A DNA stretch of 35,713 nt from NCBI GenBank assembly GCA_027482245.1, contig JAIXWG010000025.1, positions 1 to 35,713 on the forward strand. Reading direction: 5' to 3'. The notes under the pieces were generated by a model. The model saw only the letters and a program-made list of their open reading frames with translations. It did no database searches and had not been told where the DNA came from. Both the position numbers and the translations under genes were made by a program. The stretch is from Acetobacteraceae bacterium (GTDB lineage Bacteria; Pseudomonadota; Alphaproteobacteria; Acetobacterales; Acetobacteraceae). Positions 6,418 through 15,140 of this stretch are shown here, one piece after another; positions within the stretch are counted from its first letter, which is position 1, and every line of letters begins with the position of its first letter.

Positions 6418-7283
6418 CAACGGTCTCCCTGGATCTGCGCGCGCAGCAGCGCGAGGGTATGGGCGGGGGCCTCGACTTCCGGCAGGTGGCCGATGCCCTC
6501 GGGCGAGAGGAAGCGGGCGCCGGGAATGGCCTCCGCGATCAGGCGGCCGACATCAGGCGGGTTCACGACATCGTCCTGCCCGGTGATGGCGAGCGTCGGC
6601 GCGGCGATGCTCGAGGCGAAATCCGCGACGACATCCACCTGGTCCGTCGCATGCGCCGCCTGCATCAGCCCGGCCGGGTTGGTCGCCGCCACCATGCCGC
6701 GCACGAGGTCCATCACCAGCGGGCCCGTCCGGGGCGAGACCAGCTTGTCCGACCGCGTCCGCGCCAGAGCAACGCCGCCCTCCGCCACGCTCGCCTGGCG
6801 CATGGCGAGCATGGCCGCGCGGCCTTCCTCGCCCTTCCAGCGCTGGCCGCGCGAGGTCCCCATCAGCATGAGGGACGACACCCGCGCCGGGTGCCGCGCC
6901 GCAAGGCAGGCGCCGAGCATCGAGCCGAAGGAGGACCCCGCCACATGCACCGGGCCCTCGACGCCAAGCGCGCCCAGCAGCGCGACCGCGGCATCGGCAT
7001 AGTCCTCGGCCCGCGGGCGATCGGCCACGAACGGGTCCGACATCAGGTAGCCCGGCGCATTCCAGGCGATGACCCGCGCCACATCCGATAGCCCCGCCAG
7101 CACGAAGCGCCAGCCCACGGAATTGGCGCCGATGCCGTGCAGGCAAAGCAGCGTCGCGGGCCCCTCCCCCGCCTCCATGTAGGACAGCCGGCGCCCCGAC
7201 AGTCCGAGCGCCCCTCCATCGACCTCCGTGAAGCGAAGGTCCGGCAAGGGCGCGACCGGCGTGCCATCGGGGTGGGTCGTCAC
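6417..7283 (-). CDS. Alpha/beta-fold hydrolase
   Basis: A 288-residue alpha/beta hydrolase. The oxyanion motif is LLCLHGIGAN. The nucleophile elbow is GSSFG with Ser118. The acid is in TGQDDVVNPP and the catalytic histidine is in GIGHLPEVEAP near the C-terminus. No signal peptide is present, so it is cytosolic. The GTG start at 7283 overlaps the trmJ stop by four bases (GTGA), and the gene ends on the TctC start. It may therefore act on a compound taken up with the help of that binding protein, for example an ester or lactone; this is inference from context only. An earlier in-frame start would extend it into trmJ and is less likely. Confidence 0.88.
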   Translation of the reverse strand: MTTHPDGTPVAPLPDLRFTEVDGGALGLSGRRLSYMEAGEGPATLLCLHGIGANSVGWRFVLAGLSDVARVIAWNAPGYLMSDPFVADRPRAEDYADAAVALLGALGVEGPVHVAGSSFGSMLGACLAARHPARVSSLMLMGTSRGQRWKGEEGRAAMLAMRQASVAEGGVALARTRSDKLVSPRTGPLVMDLVRGMVAATNPAGLMQAAHATDQVDVVADFASSIAAPTLAITGQDDVVNPPDVGRLIAEAIPGARFLSPEGIGHLPEVEAPAHTLALLRAQIQGDR

Positions 7284-8125
7284 GGCGTCTCGCTCTCCTG
7301 CCCAAGGGATGGGTCCCAAGGGGGCGGGTCATTGTCCTGGAAGCGGCCGCGGCGCATGCGGCCCTTCGAGAGTTCGGTCACCACGCCATGCATGGTGCGC
7401 AACTCCTGCGCCGTCACCTCGCCCCGCTCGAACCAGTGGCGGAGGTTGCGGACCATCCCGGGCCGCTTCGGCGCATTGTGCAGGAAGCCGGAGGCATCGA
7501 GCTCATCCACCAGGCGCGTCAGGAAATTCTCCAGCTCGCCCTTCGTGGCTGGGCGCGTCTCGTTCATCTGGAAGTCGCGCGGCGGCGTCTTCTCCGCCTG
7601 CATCCACCACTCATAGGCCAGGATCATCACGGCCTGGGCCAGGTTCAGCGAGGTGTGCTGCGGGTTCAGCGGATAGCGGACCAGCGTGTCGCAATGCGCG
7701 AGGTCATCGGCCTCCAGCCCCGCGCGCTCCGGCCCGAACAGCACGGCGACGCGGAGCCCCCGGCCATTGATCTCCCGGAGGTCCTCGGCCGCCGCACGGG
7801 CATCGCGCATCGGGATGATGACGTGGCGCGGGCGGGGACAGGTGCCGAAGACGCGGTGGCAGTCAGACACGGCCGAGGCGATGTCCGGGAAGACCTGCGC
7901 GGCATCGATGATCGCGTCGGCGCCGGACGCGGCGGCATAGGCGTTGGGCTGCGGCCAGCCGTCGCGCGGGGCGACGATGCGCAGATGGAACAGGCCGCCA
8001 TTGGCCATGGCGCGGGCGGCGGTGCCGATATTGGCGGCCATCTGGGGGCGGACGAGGACGACGATGGGGGATTCGCCGGGGGCGGGCGTCAGCAACGCGC
8101 CGCCGTCAGCGCGGCCGCCGGTCAT
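7280..8125 (-). CDS. trmJ: tRNA (cytidine/uridine-2'-O-)-methyltransferase TrmJ-like
   Basis: A 281-residue SPOUT-class RNA 2'-O-methyltransferase, most like TrmJ, which methylates position 32 of certain tRNAs using S-adenosylmethionine. Motif 1 is VLVRPQMAANIGTAARAMAN, with the RNA-binding asparagine and arginine. Motif 2 is VAVLFGPERAGL. Motif 3 is YPLNPQHTSLNLAQAVMIL, which forms the knot that holds the cofactor. The C-terminal extension (ENFLTRLVDELDASGFL, then RNLRHWFERG) matches TrmJ rather than TrmL. It is the first gene of a coupled run with the hydrolase and TctC genes, to which it has no obvious functional tie. Confidence 0.9.
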   Translation of the reverse strand: MTGGRADGGALLTPAPGESPIVVLVRPQMAANIGTAARAMANGGLFHLRIVAPRDGWPQPNAYAAASGADAIIDAAQVFPDIASAVSDCHRVFGTCPRPRHVIIPMRDARAAAEDLREINGRGLRVAVLFGPERAGLEADDLAHCDTLVRYPLNPQHTSLNLAQAVMILAYEWWMQAEKTPPRDFQMNETRPATKGELENFLTRLVDELDASGFLHNAPKRPGMVRNLRHWFERGEVTAQELRTMHGVVTELSKGRMRRGRFQDNDPPPWDPSLGQESETP

Positions 8126-8133
8126 GGCGTGCG

Positions 8134-8188
8134 CAGGGGGAGCGCTGCTCCCCCTGCACCCCCTCGCCAGGGTCCAGCCGGACCCTGG
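8134..8188. repeat. Tandem pair of perfect hairpins
   Basis: GCAGGGGGAGC (8134-8144) pairs with GCTCCCCCTGC (8148-8158), an 11-bp stem with a 3-base loop. Nine bases on, CCAGGGTCC (8167-8175) pairs with GGACCCTGG (8180-8188). Both stems are perfect. They lie between the end of the DUF305 gene (8208, minus strand) and the start of trmJ (8125, minus strand). They could therefore end DUF305 transcription and shield trmJ from read-through. No T-run follows, so a repeat/REP identity is as likely as a terminator. Confidence 0.6.
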
Positions 8189-8207
8189 ACCGGGACAAAC
8201 AAAGACA

Positions 8208-8558
8208 TCATCGCGCGAGGAACGCCCGTAATCTCGCGATCTCGGACTCCTGCGCGGCGATGATCTCCTCGGCCAGTCGGCGCATGTCGGGGTCGGTGCC
8301 GTGGCGCAGCTGGATGCGCGCCATCTCGATCGCGCCCTGGTGGTGCGGAATCATGCCGGCCGCGAAGTCGCGATCCGCATTGCCGCTGAAGCGGATGTCC
8401 ATGTCGCGGTGCATCCGCGCATTGGCGGCCCGGAACTCCCGCGTGCTCGCGGGCTCCTGCACGCCAGGCGCGGGGCGGGACCCATGGCCCTGGTGGCCCT
8501 GCTGCGCGAAGGCCGGCGTGGCAGCGAACAGGGCGGCGGCGAGGGCAAGGCGGATCAT
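8208..8558 (-). CDS. Exported DUF305 protein
   Basis: A 116-residue protein with a cleavable signal peptide (MIRLALAAALFAATPAFAQQ) and a DUF305 four-helix domain. Histidine- and methionine-containing motifs characteristic of the family are present: ARMHRDMDI and AAGMIPHHQGAIEMARI. DUF305 proteins are ferritin-like helical proteins of uncertain role, often near copper-handling genes. No copper genes lie nearby here. ATG at 8558 is chosen because AGGA lies just upstream and the signal peptide begins there. Confidence 0.9.
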   Translation of the reverse strand: MIRLALAAALFAATPAFAQQGHQGHGSRPAPGVQEPASTREFRAANARMHRDMDIRFSGNADRDFAAGMIPHHQGAIEMARIQLRHGTDPDMRRLAEEIIAAQESEIARLRAFLAR

Positions 8559-8626
8559 GGCGGTTCCTCCGGTGATGAAGCCGGATGTGGAGATGGAGCC
8601 TTCCCCCCATGGCAAGGCAAGTGGCA

Positions 8627-10021
8627 TCACGCCCGCCGCCACGTGGTCCCCGCCGGGCCGTCCTCCAGCAGGATGCCCTGCGCCGCCAGCTCCTTGCGGA
8701 TGCGGTCGGCCTCGCCCCAATCCTTGGCCTTGCGCGCGGCAAGGCGCGCGGCGATGGCGGCCTCGATCGCCGCCTCGTCGCCACCCTCGCCCCGGAACCA
8801 CGCGGCCGGCGCCTGGCCGAGCAGGCCGAGCAGCCGCCCGCAGGCCAGGATTCGCCCCTTCAGCATCGGCAGGTCGGCGGTCGCATCCCGCCCCAGCGCA
8901 TCATTCGCGGCCGAGACCAGATGGTGCAGCGTGGCGAGTGCCAGCGGCGTGTTCAGGTCATCCGCCAGCGCGGCCTCGAAGCTTGGCGCCTCCCACGCCA
9001 GAGGCGCGGCGTCCTCGACGGCCTCGATATCCGCCATCTTGGCCAGCGCCCGGTAAAAGCGGTCGAGCTCCCGCCGCGCTTCCTCCAGCCCCGCCACCGT
9101 GTAGTCGATCGCCATGCGGTAATGGGTCCGCAGCAGCAGCAGGCGGAAAGCCTCGCCGGCCCAGGGGCCGAGTGCCAGGATGTCCTGCACGGTGCGGAAA
9201 TTGCCGAGGGACTTCGACATCTTCTCGCCGTCCACGAGCAGCATGCCGTTGTGCATCCAGTACCGGGCGAAGTGGCTGCCCGGGAAGGCGCAGACGGATT
9301 GCGCGACCTCGTTCTCGTGGTGCGGGAACATCAAATCGGCGCCGCCGCCATGGATGTCGAAATCCGGGCCGAGATGCTTCCAGGACATCGCGGAGCATTC
9401 GATGTGCCAGCCCGGCCGCCCGCGGCCCCAGGGGCTGGCCCAGCCCGGCTGCTCCGGCGTGCTGGGCTTCCAGAGCACGAAGTCGCCGGGGTCCCGCTTG
9501 TAGGGCGCGACCTCGACGCGGGCACCGGCCAGCATCTCCTCCGTGCTCCGCCCCGACAGCGCGCCGTACTGCGCGAAACTGGCGACGGCGAAGAGGACAT
9601 GGCCCTCCGCCGCATAGGCGTGGCCGTTGGCGATCAGGCGCTCGATCAGCGCGACCATTTCCGGAATCGTGCCGGTCGCGCGCGGCTCGATGTCCGGCGG
9701 CAGGTTGCCGAGGGCGGCCATGTCGCGGTGGAAATCGGCGGTGGTGCGGCTGGTGACGCTGTCGATCGCCTCTCCGCTGTCACGCGCGCGGTCGATGATC
9801 TTGTCGTCCACATCGGTGATGTTGCGGGCGTAGGTGACCTTCGGAAAGACGCCGCGCAGCAGCCGCGCCAGCACGTCGAAGACGACGACAGGGCGGGCGT
9901 TGCCGAGATGCGCCAGGTCATAGACCGTGGGCCCGCAGACATAGAGGCGCACATGCTGGTCATCGAGCGGGATGAACCGCTCCTTGCGCCGCGTGGCGCT
10001 GTTGTGCAGCTGGATGTCCAT
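8627..10021 (-). CDS. cysS: Cysteinyl-tRNA synthetase
   Basis: A 464-residue class I synthetase that charges tRNA-Cys. The HIGH motif reads HLGN (residues 38-41), preceded by the zinc-ligand cysteine C29 in YVCGPTVYD. Further zinc ligands fall in WHIECSAMS and HHENE. The KMSKS loop is KMSKSLGNF from K267. The C-terminal anticodon-binding domain has the expected length. It lies five bases after gltX on the same strand, so the two synthetases are probably co-transcribed. Start ATG at 10021. Confidence 0.97.
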   Translation of the reverse strand: MDIQLHNSATRRKERFIPLDDQHVRLYVCGPTVYDLAHLGNARPVVVFDVLARLLRGVFPKVTYARNITDVDDKIIDRARDSGEAIDSVTSRTTADFHRDMAALGNLPPDIEPRATGTIPEMVALIERLIANGHAYAAEGHVLFAVASFAQYGALSGRSTEEMLAGARVEVAPYKRDPGDFVLWKPSTPEQPGWASPWGRGRPGWHIECSAMSWKHLGPDFDIHGGGADLMFPHHENEVAQSVCAFPGSHFARYWMHNGMLLVDGEKMSKSLGNFRTVQDILALGPWAGEAFRLLLLRTHYRMAIDYTVAGLEEARRELDRFYRALAKMADIEAVEDAAPLAWEAPSFEAALADDLNTPLALATLHHLVSAANDALGRDATADLPMLKGRILACGRLLGLLGQAPAAWFRGEGGDEAAIEAAIAARLAARKAKDWGEADRIRKELAAQGILLEDGPAGTTWRRA

Positions 10022-10026
10022 GATGT

Positions 10027-11361
10027 TCAGCCTGCCAGGGCCAGCGACAGGCGCCGATGCGCCTTGTCGCGCCCGATCAACGGGAGAAAAACCTTGAGGT
10101 CGGGGCCGTGATCCTCGCCCGTCAGGGCGCGGCGCAGCGGCAGGTACAGCGCGCGGCCCTTGCGGCCGGTGCTGGCTGCCAATGCTCCGGTCCAGGCCGG
10201 CCAGGTCGCCTCATCCCAGGGTCCTTCAGGCAGGGTCTCGATCGCCGCGCGCAGCAGATCGTGGTCGGCGGCATCGGCGAGCGGGACGATATCGCCGGCG
10301 ACGACATCCCACCAGTCCCGCGTTTCGCGGAACAGATCCACATTGCCGCGCACCGCCAGCCAGAAATCCTCCCCCGCGCCTTCCGGCAGCCGGGGCTGCA
10401 CGGCGGCGAAGGGCAGGCCGTGCAGGTGCTTGCGGTTCAGCGCCAGCATCTGCTTCAGGTCGAACCGCGCGGAGGAATGGGAAACGCGCGAGAGGTCGTA
10501 GCTGGCCGCGAGCTCCGCCGGCATGGCCGCGACCGGATCGGCGGAGGTGCCGAGCGCCGCGAGGTAGCCGACCAGCGCCGAGGGCTCGATGCCATCGCGG
10601 CGAAGCTGCCGCAGCCCGACGCTGCCCGTGCGCTTGGACAGCGGCCCGCCATCGCTGTCCGTCAGCAGCGGCAGGTGGGCGAAGCGCATGGCGCGCGGCC
10701 TGCCGCCCAGCGCCTCGAAGATGTCGAGCTGGATGCCCGTGTTGGTGACGTGGTCCTCGCCCCGGATCACGTCGGTGATTCCCATCTCCAGGTCATCGAC
10801 CACGGAGGTGAAGGTGTAGAGGAAGCTGCCATCGGCGCGGATCAGCACGGGGTCCGACAGGCTCGGCAGCTTCACCGACCGCCGGCCAAGCACGCCATCC
10901 TGCCATTCGACGCTGGAGTGGGAGAGCTTGAAGCGCCAATGCGGCGACTTGCCGTTGGCGATCGCCCGGTCCAGCTGCTCCTTCGTCATCTTCAGCGCCG
11001 CGCGGTCGTAGATCGGCGGCTTGCCCTGCTTCTGGCGCTGTTCGCGCTTGAAGAGGAGCTCCTCCTCCGTCTCCAGGCAGGGGTAGAGGCGGCCGGCCTT
11101 CTTCAGCACCTCCGCCGCCGCGGCGTAGCGGGCCAGGCGGTCGGTCTGGCGGGCCATGCCGTCCCAGTCGAGGCCGAGCCAATGCAGGTCCTCCTCGATC
11201 GCCTGGGCGTATTCGGGCTTGGACCGCTCGGTGTCCGTGTCGTCGAGGCGCAGGAGGAAATGGCCGCCATGGCGCCGGGCGAGGCACCAATTGGCGATGG
11301 CGATCCGGGCATTGCCGACATGCAGCAGGCCGGTGGGAGACGGGGCGAAACGGACTTTCAT
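10027..11361 (-). CDS. gltX: Glutamyl-tRNA synthetase
   Basis: A 444-residue class I synthetase for glutamate. The HIGH motif is HVGN (residues 14-17) after [11 protein letters not shown]. The family signature [15 protein letters not shown] is present. The KMSKS equivalent is LSKRTGS from L241. The protein is somewhat shorter than the E. coli enzyme (471). Many alphaproteobacteria carry two GluRS enzymes, one of which charges tRNA-Gln for later amidation, and the LSKR loop and short length suit such a variant. Which of the two this is cannot be decided here. ATG at 11361 is the natural start because the motif [11 protein letters not shown] begins there. Confidence 0.95.
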   Translation of the reverse strand: MKVRFAPSPTGLLHVGNARIAIANWCLARRHGGHFLLRLDDTDTERSKPEYAQAIEEDLHWLGLDWDGMARQTDRLARYAAAAEVLKKAGRLYPCLETEEELLFKREQRQKQGKPPIYDRAALKMTKEQLDRAIANGKSPHWRFKLSHSSVEWQDGVLGRRSVKLPSLSDPVLIRADGSFLYTFTSVVDDLEMGITDVIRGEDHVTNTGIQLDIFEALGGRPRAMRFAHLPLLTDSDGGPLSKRTGSVGLRQLRRDGIEPSALVGYLAALGTSADPVAAMPAELAASYDLSRVSHSSARFDLKQMLALNRKHLHGLPFAAVQPRLPEGAGEDFWLAVRGNVDLFRETRDWWDVVAGDIVPLADAADHDLLRAAIETLPEGPWDEATWPAWTGALAASTGRKGRALYLPLRRALTGEDHGPDLKVFLPLIGRDKAHRRLSLALAG

Positions 11362-11508
11362 CGGGGGCACAGGAACGCCATGGCGCGGCGGAAGGCAAGG
11401 CGTGCCGAGCACATCCCCGGCATCACCCCTCCTTCTCCATCATTTGGGCGCAATTGGCGCGATAATGACCATGTGAAACGCCATGCCTCGGCATGGGGAG
11501 AAAGAGCC

Positions 11509-11892
11509 ATGATGAAGCGAATGCTGTTGGTTGGTACGGTGCTGGTGACCGCCCTGGCGGCCGCCCCTGCCCCGGCCCATGCGGATTGGCGTGGCCGTGG
11601 CTACGGCTATGGCCACCACCACGGCTACAACGGGGGCGGCGTGGCGCTGGGCGCCATCGTCGGCCTGGGCGCGGGTGTCGCGCTGGGCGCCGCCCTCGCC
11701 CCGCCGCCGCCCCGCGTCTACTACGCGCCCCCGCCGGTCTATTACGCGCCGCCGCCGGTGGTCTACGCGCCGCCGCCGCCCGTCTATTACGCCCCGCCGC
11801 CGCAGGTTTATTACGCGCCGCCGCCGGTTGCCTATGTGCCGCCGTCCCCGCCGCCCTATGCGGTGCCGGTGCAGGGCGGCGGCTGGAAGTAG
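11509..11892 (+). CDS. Secreted glycine-zipper and YAPPP-repeat protein
   Basis: A 127-residue exported protein. The signal peptide (KRMLLVGTVLVTALAAAPAP, cleavage near AHA-D) is followed by a Gly/Tyr/His-rich stretch (RGYGYGHHHGYNGGG). Next is a glycine-zipper helix (GAIVGLGAGVALGAALAP). About seven repeats of YYAPPP or close variants then make up the C-terminal half. Glycine-zipper plus proline/tyrosine-rich tails are common in small envelope proteins of alphaproteobacteria, with no settled function. GGGGAG (11495-11500) precedes the ATG at 11509. A GATAAT hexamer at 11461-11466 may be the -10 box, but no good -35 pairs with it. Confidence 0.8.
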   Translation: MMKRMLLVGTVLVTALAAAPAPAHADWRGRGYGYGHHHGYNGGGVALGAIVGLGAGVALGAALAPPPPRVYYAPPPVYYAPPPVVYAPPPPVYYAPPPQVYYAPPPVAYVPPSPPPYAVPVQGGGWK

Positions 11893-11918
11893 CCCCCAGG
11901 GGATAGACCGAGGGCTAC
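11889..11918. terminator. Inverted repeat spanning two converging stop codons
   Basis: GTAGCCC (11889-11895) and GGGCTAC (11912-11918) pair over 7 bp around a 16-base loop. The TAG stops of the YAPPP protein and of the converging gene both fall inside the arms. It may act as a weak shared transcription stop. No T-run is present, so confidence is low. Confidence 0.35.
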
Positions 11919-12319
11919 TCCTCCTCCTCATCCTCGTCGTCGCCATCCCGCCTCGGGTCGAGGACGCGCCAGTTGCGCTCCTCGGCATCCGCGGCGCGGC
12001 GGGCGGCGAAATCGTGGATCTCGGTGGCACTCTTCCAGGCGTCGTCGCCGGCACCCGCCACTTCCGCATCCTCGCCGAAGGCGAACCAGGCTTCCAGCAC
12101 GGCCGAGGCATCCATGCCGCGGGTGCGGCAGCGATCCACGGAATCGCGGACGTAGCGTCGGGCGAAGGCATTGGCGTGCGCGATGGTGTCGAAGCCGCGC
12201 ACCACCTCCACCGGGTCGGACCCGTTGGCCCCCGACAGGTCCATGATCTTCACGGCAAGGCCGGAGACGGTGCCGAAGCCGCCGCCCGCGAAGATGGGGT
12301 CTTCCTGCTCGTCGCTCAT
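11915..12319 (-). CDS. Conserved hypothetical protein with acidic tail
   Basis: A 134-residue soluble protein. A core with KIMDLSGANGSDPVEVVRGF and HANAFARRYVRDSVDRCR is followed by RNWRVLDPRRDGDDEDEEEE, ending in eight consecutive acidic residues. No signal peptide or membrane segment is seen. Its ATG overlaps the nadE stop codon (ATGA at 12319-12316), so it is translated together with NAD synthetase. I do not recognise a domain. The acidic tail could bind basic proteins or metals, but this is speculation. Confidence 0.75.
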   Translation of the reverse strand: MSDEQEDPIFAGGGFGTVSGLAVKIMDLSGANGSDPVEVVRGFDTIAHANAFARRYVRDSVDRCRTRGMDASAVLEAWFAFGEDAEVAGAGDDAWKSATEIHDFAARRAADAEERNWRVLDPRRDGDDEDEEEE

Positions 12320-13980
12320 GCGATCAGCGCCGAGAAGCCGTTGGTGAGCGGGTAGCGGCGGTCGCGGCCGAAGGCGCGGGGCGTGATCTTCACCCCCGGC
12401 GGTGCCTGGCGGCGCTTGTATTCGGCGCGGTCCAGCATCCGCCAGACGCGCAGCACCGTCGCGCGGTCATGCCCGGCGGCGACCAGCGCATCCACGCTGA
12501 GTTCGCGCTCCACCAGCCCCTCCAGGATGGCGTCCAGGATCTCATAGGGCGGCAGCGTGTCCTGGTCCTTCTGGTCGGGCTTGAGCTCGGCCGAGGGCGG
12601 CTTGGTGATGACGCGCTCCGGCATCACAAGGCCGCGCGGGCCCAGCGCGCCTTCGGGGAAGTTCTCGTTCCGCCAGCGGCAGAGCGCGAAGACCGTCATC
12701 TTCCAGACGTCCTTCAGCACGGAATAGCCGCCGCACATGTCGCCATAGAGGGTCGCGTAGCCCGTGCTCATCTCGCTCTTGTTGCCCGTGGTCAGCAGCA
12801 TGTCCCCGAACTTGTTGGACATCGCCATCAGCGTCACGCCACGGATGCGCGATTGCAGGTTTTCCTCCGTGATGTCGGGCGGACGGTTGCCGAAGGCCGG
12901 CGCCAGCATCCCGGTGAAGGCCTGCATCGCGGGCCCGATGGGCACGCTCTCGTAGCGGATGCCGAGCAGCCGCGCGCAATCCGCCGCATCCTCCAGGCTT
13001 TCGGTGGAGGTGTAGGGGGACGGCATCATCACCGCCCGCACCCGGTCCGGCCCCAGCGCATCGGCGGCGACGGCGGCCGAGAGCGCGGAGTCGATGCCGC
13101 CCGACAGCCCCAGCACCACGCCGGGGAAGCGGTTCTTGTCCACGTAGTCGCGCAGGCCCAGCATCATGGCGCGGTAGATCTGCTCCATGCGCGGCATGGC
13201 GGGCGCGACCGCCTGGGGCGCGCAGGTCCAGCCCTTCGGGCCGCGGGTCCATTCCGTGACCAGCACCTGCTCCGCGAACATCGGCATCTGCACGGCCAGG
13301 CTGCGATCGGCGTTGAGCACGAAGGACGCGCCCTCGAACACCAGCTCGTCCTGGCCGCAGACCTGGTTCAGGAAGACGAAGGGCAGCCCCGTCTCCACGA
13401 CGCGGGAGACGGCAAGCTGCACGCGCGTATCCTGCTTCTCGGCCTCGAAGGGGGAGCCGTTGATGCTGATCAGCATCTCCGCCCCGCTTTCCATCAGCGT
13501 CTCGCTGACCGCCGGGAACCACCAATCCTCGCAGATCATCAGGCCGAGGCGGACGCCGCGGAAGGCCACGGGGCCGGGCGCGGGGCCGGCCATGAAGACG
13601 CGCTTGTCGTCAAAGACGCCGTAATTCGGCAGCTCGTGCTTGGCGCGGCGGGCCTGGATGCGCCCGCCCTCCAGCAGGAACAGCGCATTGTGCAGGCGAT
13701 CGCCATCCCGCCAGGGGCCGCCTACCACCACGCCCGGGCCGCCATCCGCGGTCTCCGCGGCCAGCGCCTCGATCCGCTGCATGCAGGCCTCGACGAAGGC
13801 GGGCTTGAGGACGAGGTCCTCCGGCGGGTAGCCGGCGATGGAGAATTCGGGGGTCACCAGCAGGTCCGCGCCCTGCGCCGCGGCTTCGGCGCGCGCGGCG
13901 CGGATGCGGTCCGCGTTCCGGTCGAGCGCCCCCTCATGCGGGTTGATCTGGGCGAGGGCGATGCGGAGGCGGTCGGTCAT
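12316..13980 (-). CDS. nadE: Glutamine-dependent NAD+ synthetase
   Basis: A 554-residue two-domain enzyme that makes NAD+ from deamido-NAD+ with ATP and glutamine-derived ammonia. The N-terminal nitrilase-type glutaminase has its triad at E45 (TPEFS), K114 (AKHELPNYG) and C150 (LMICEDWW). The C-terminal synthetase domain has the P-loop SGGIDS at residues 293-298 and the later TGNKSEMSTGYATLYGD segment. Length and order fit the glutamine-dependent class common in alphaproteobacteria. ATG at 13980; a small hypothetical gene follows with a 4-base overlap. A salvage enzyme for the same cofactor (nicotinate phosphoribosyltransferase) lies at 16427-17608, but not in the same operon. Confidence 0.97.
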   Translation of the reverse strand: MTDRLRIALAQINPHEGALDRNADRIRAARAEAAAQGADLLVTPEFSIAGYPPEDLVLKPAFVEACMQRIEALAAETADGGPGVVVGGPWRDGDRLHNALFLLEGGRIQARRAKHELPNYGVFDDKRVFMAGPAPGPVAFRGVRLGLMICEDWWFPAVSETLMESGAEMLISINGSPFEAEKQDTRVQLAVSRVVETGLPFVFLNQVCGQDELVFEGASFVLNADRSLAVQMPMFAEQVLVTEWTRGPKGWTCAPQAVAPAMPRMEQIYRAMMLGLRDYVDKNRFPGVVLGLSGGIDSALSAAVAADALGPDRVRAVMMPSPYTSTESLEDAADCARLLGIRYESVPIGPAMQAFTGMLAPAFGNRPPDITEENLQSRIRGVTLMAMSNKFGDMLLTTGNKSEMSTGYATLYGDMCGGYSVLKDVWKMTVFALCRWRNENFPEGALGPRGLVMPERVITKPPSAELKPDQKDQDTLPPYEILDAILEGLVERELSVDALVAAGHDRATVLRVWRMLDRAEYKRRQAPPGVKITPRAFGRDRRYPLTNGFSALIA

Positions 13981-14168
13981 TCCCGGAAGCTAGCCCGTCT
14001 TTCCCGCCGCGTCAGCCGCCCTCGCTTGGTCTCGGCGGCGCCCGACCTTCCCCGGTGCTCGCCAAGACAACCAGTCTTGGCTGCGCGCCGTGGAAGCCCG
14101 GGCACCACCGATCCCGGCGCGATCATCGGCTGCCGCGGCGGGAAATCCGGGCTCCGGCCCCCGTCGGA
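13981..14168. other. Intergenic region between nadE and the EamA transporter gene
   Basis: These 188 bases lie between two minus-strand genes. GCCAAGAC (14061-14068) and GTCTTGGC (14074-14081) form an 8-bp hairpin with a 5-base loop, a possible terminator of the transporter gene although no T-run follows. I see no convincing nadE promoter. Confidence 0.35.
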
Positions 14169-15086
14169 TCAACGAGACGCGGTTGCGGGGTTCGCCCCGG
14201 GGGTGGGTTGCAGCACGCCGATCACCATCCCCGCCGTCACCAGCGCCACGCCCGCCAGCGCGGCGAGGCCGAGCGGTTCCCCCAGCAGCGGCCAGGCGGC
14301 CAGGGCTGCCATGCCCGGCACGAGGGAGGTGATGGTCGTGGTCCGGCCAGGCCCGATGGCGGTGACGGCGCGGGTGAAGAGAAAGCCCGCCACCAGCACG
14401 GCGAAGACGCCCTGGAACAGCATCTGGAAGCCGATCACGCCCCAGCTCGCGGCGTGCAGCTTGGACGGCAGCGCCAGCCACCAGACCGGCAGGTAGACCG
14501 GCCCCGCCCAGAGCGCGACGGCCATGGTCCCCTCCACCGCGGAGATCCGCCAGCGCCGGATGGCCGTGGTGTAGATCGCCCAGGACAGGCTGCCGCAGAG
14601 GAACAGCAGGTCCCCCCGCCAGCTGCCCGGATGGTCGCCAAAGGTGCCAATCGCCAGTAGCAGGATGCCCGCCGCCACGATGCCCAGCGAGGCCAGGCGC
14701 CGCCGCGTCCAGGCCTCGCCCAGCAGCCAGAGGCCGAGGGCGGCGGTGAAGAAGGGCAGCATCCCCGTCATGAAGACGCCCGCATGCGCCACCGGGGCGA
14801 AGCCGAGGGCGATATAGGCGGCGAGGGGAAAGCCGAAGGCCGCCGTGCCGAGCACGACCAGCAGCCGCGCGCCGCCAAGCCGCGGCCACCCCAGCACCGC
14901 CACCAGCGGCAGGGCGGCCAGGAAGGCGCCGGTGTGGCGCAGCGCCGCCGTGTCCCAGGGCGTCAGGTCCTGCTTCGCCGACAGCCTGGCCGTCAGCAGG
15001 AAGCCCACCCAGAGGAACAGCACCGCGAAGGCACAGGCATAGCCGATCCGGCGTTCGCGGCGGGCTTCCGGGGAGGATGGGTTCAT
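14169..15086 (-). CDS. EamA-family (DMT superfamily) membrane transporter
   Basis: About 305 residues with ten hydrophobic helices in two EamA repeats. The first begins RIGYACAFAVLFLWVGFLL; the second begins near DLLFLCGSLSWAIYTTAIRRW. The glycine/proline pattern (GFAPVAHAGVFMTGMLPFFT and RTTTITSLVPGMAALAAW) is typical of drug/metabolite exporters of the inner membrane. Substrate unknown. ATG at 15086 (MNPSSPEARR) is preferred. An ATG at 15092 would add two residues but lies within the repeat-like sequence that begins here. No Shine-Dalgarno sequence is visible for either, perhaps because the repeat replaced the native upstream region. Confidence 0.85.
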   Translation of the reverse strand: MNPSSPEARRERRIGYACAFAVLFLWVGFLLTARLSAKQDLTPWDTAALRHTGAFLAALPLVAVLGWPRLGGARLLVVLGTAAFGFPLAAYIALGFAPVAHAGVFMTGMLPFFTAALGLWLLGEAWTRRRLASLGIVAAGILLLAIGTFGDHPGSWRGDLLFLCGSLSWAIYTTAIRRWRISAVEGTMAVALWAGPVYLPVWWLALPSKLHAASWGVIGFQMLFQGVFAVLVAGFLFTRAVTAIGPGRTTTITSLVPGMAALAAWPLLGEPLGLAALAGVALVTAGMVIGVLQPTPGANPATASR

Positions 15087-15140
15087 GGACATGATACCAA
15101 TGGCACGGAGGAGTGACCTGCGGCCGGCAAAGTCGGACGA

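Noticed and set aside
12469..14496. A 675-codon open frame on the plus strand opposite nadE and the EamA transporter gene
   Set aside because: Its product is a low-complexity mix of His, Arg, Gly and Ala typical of antisense frames in GC-rich DNA. The opposite strand has complete, motif-bearing genes.
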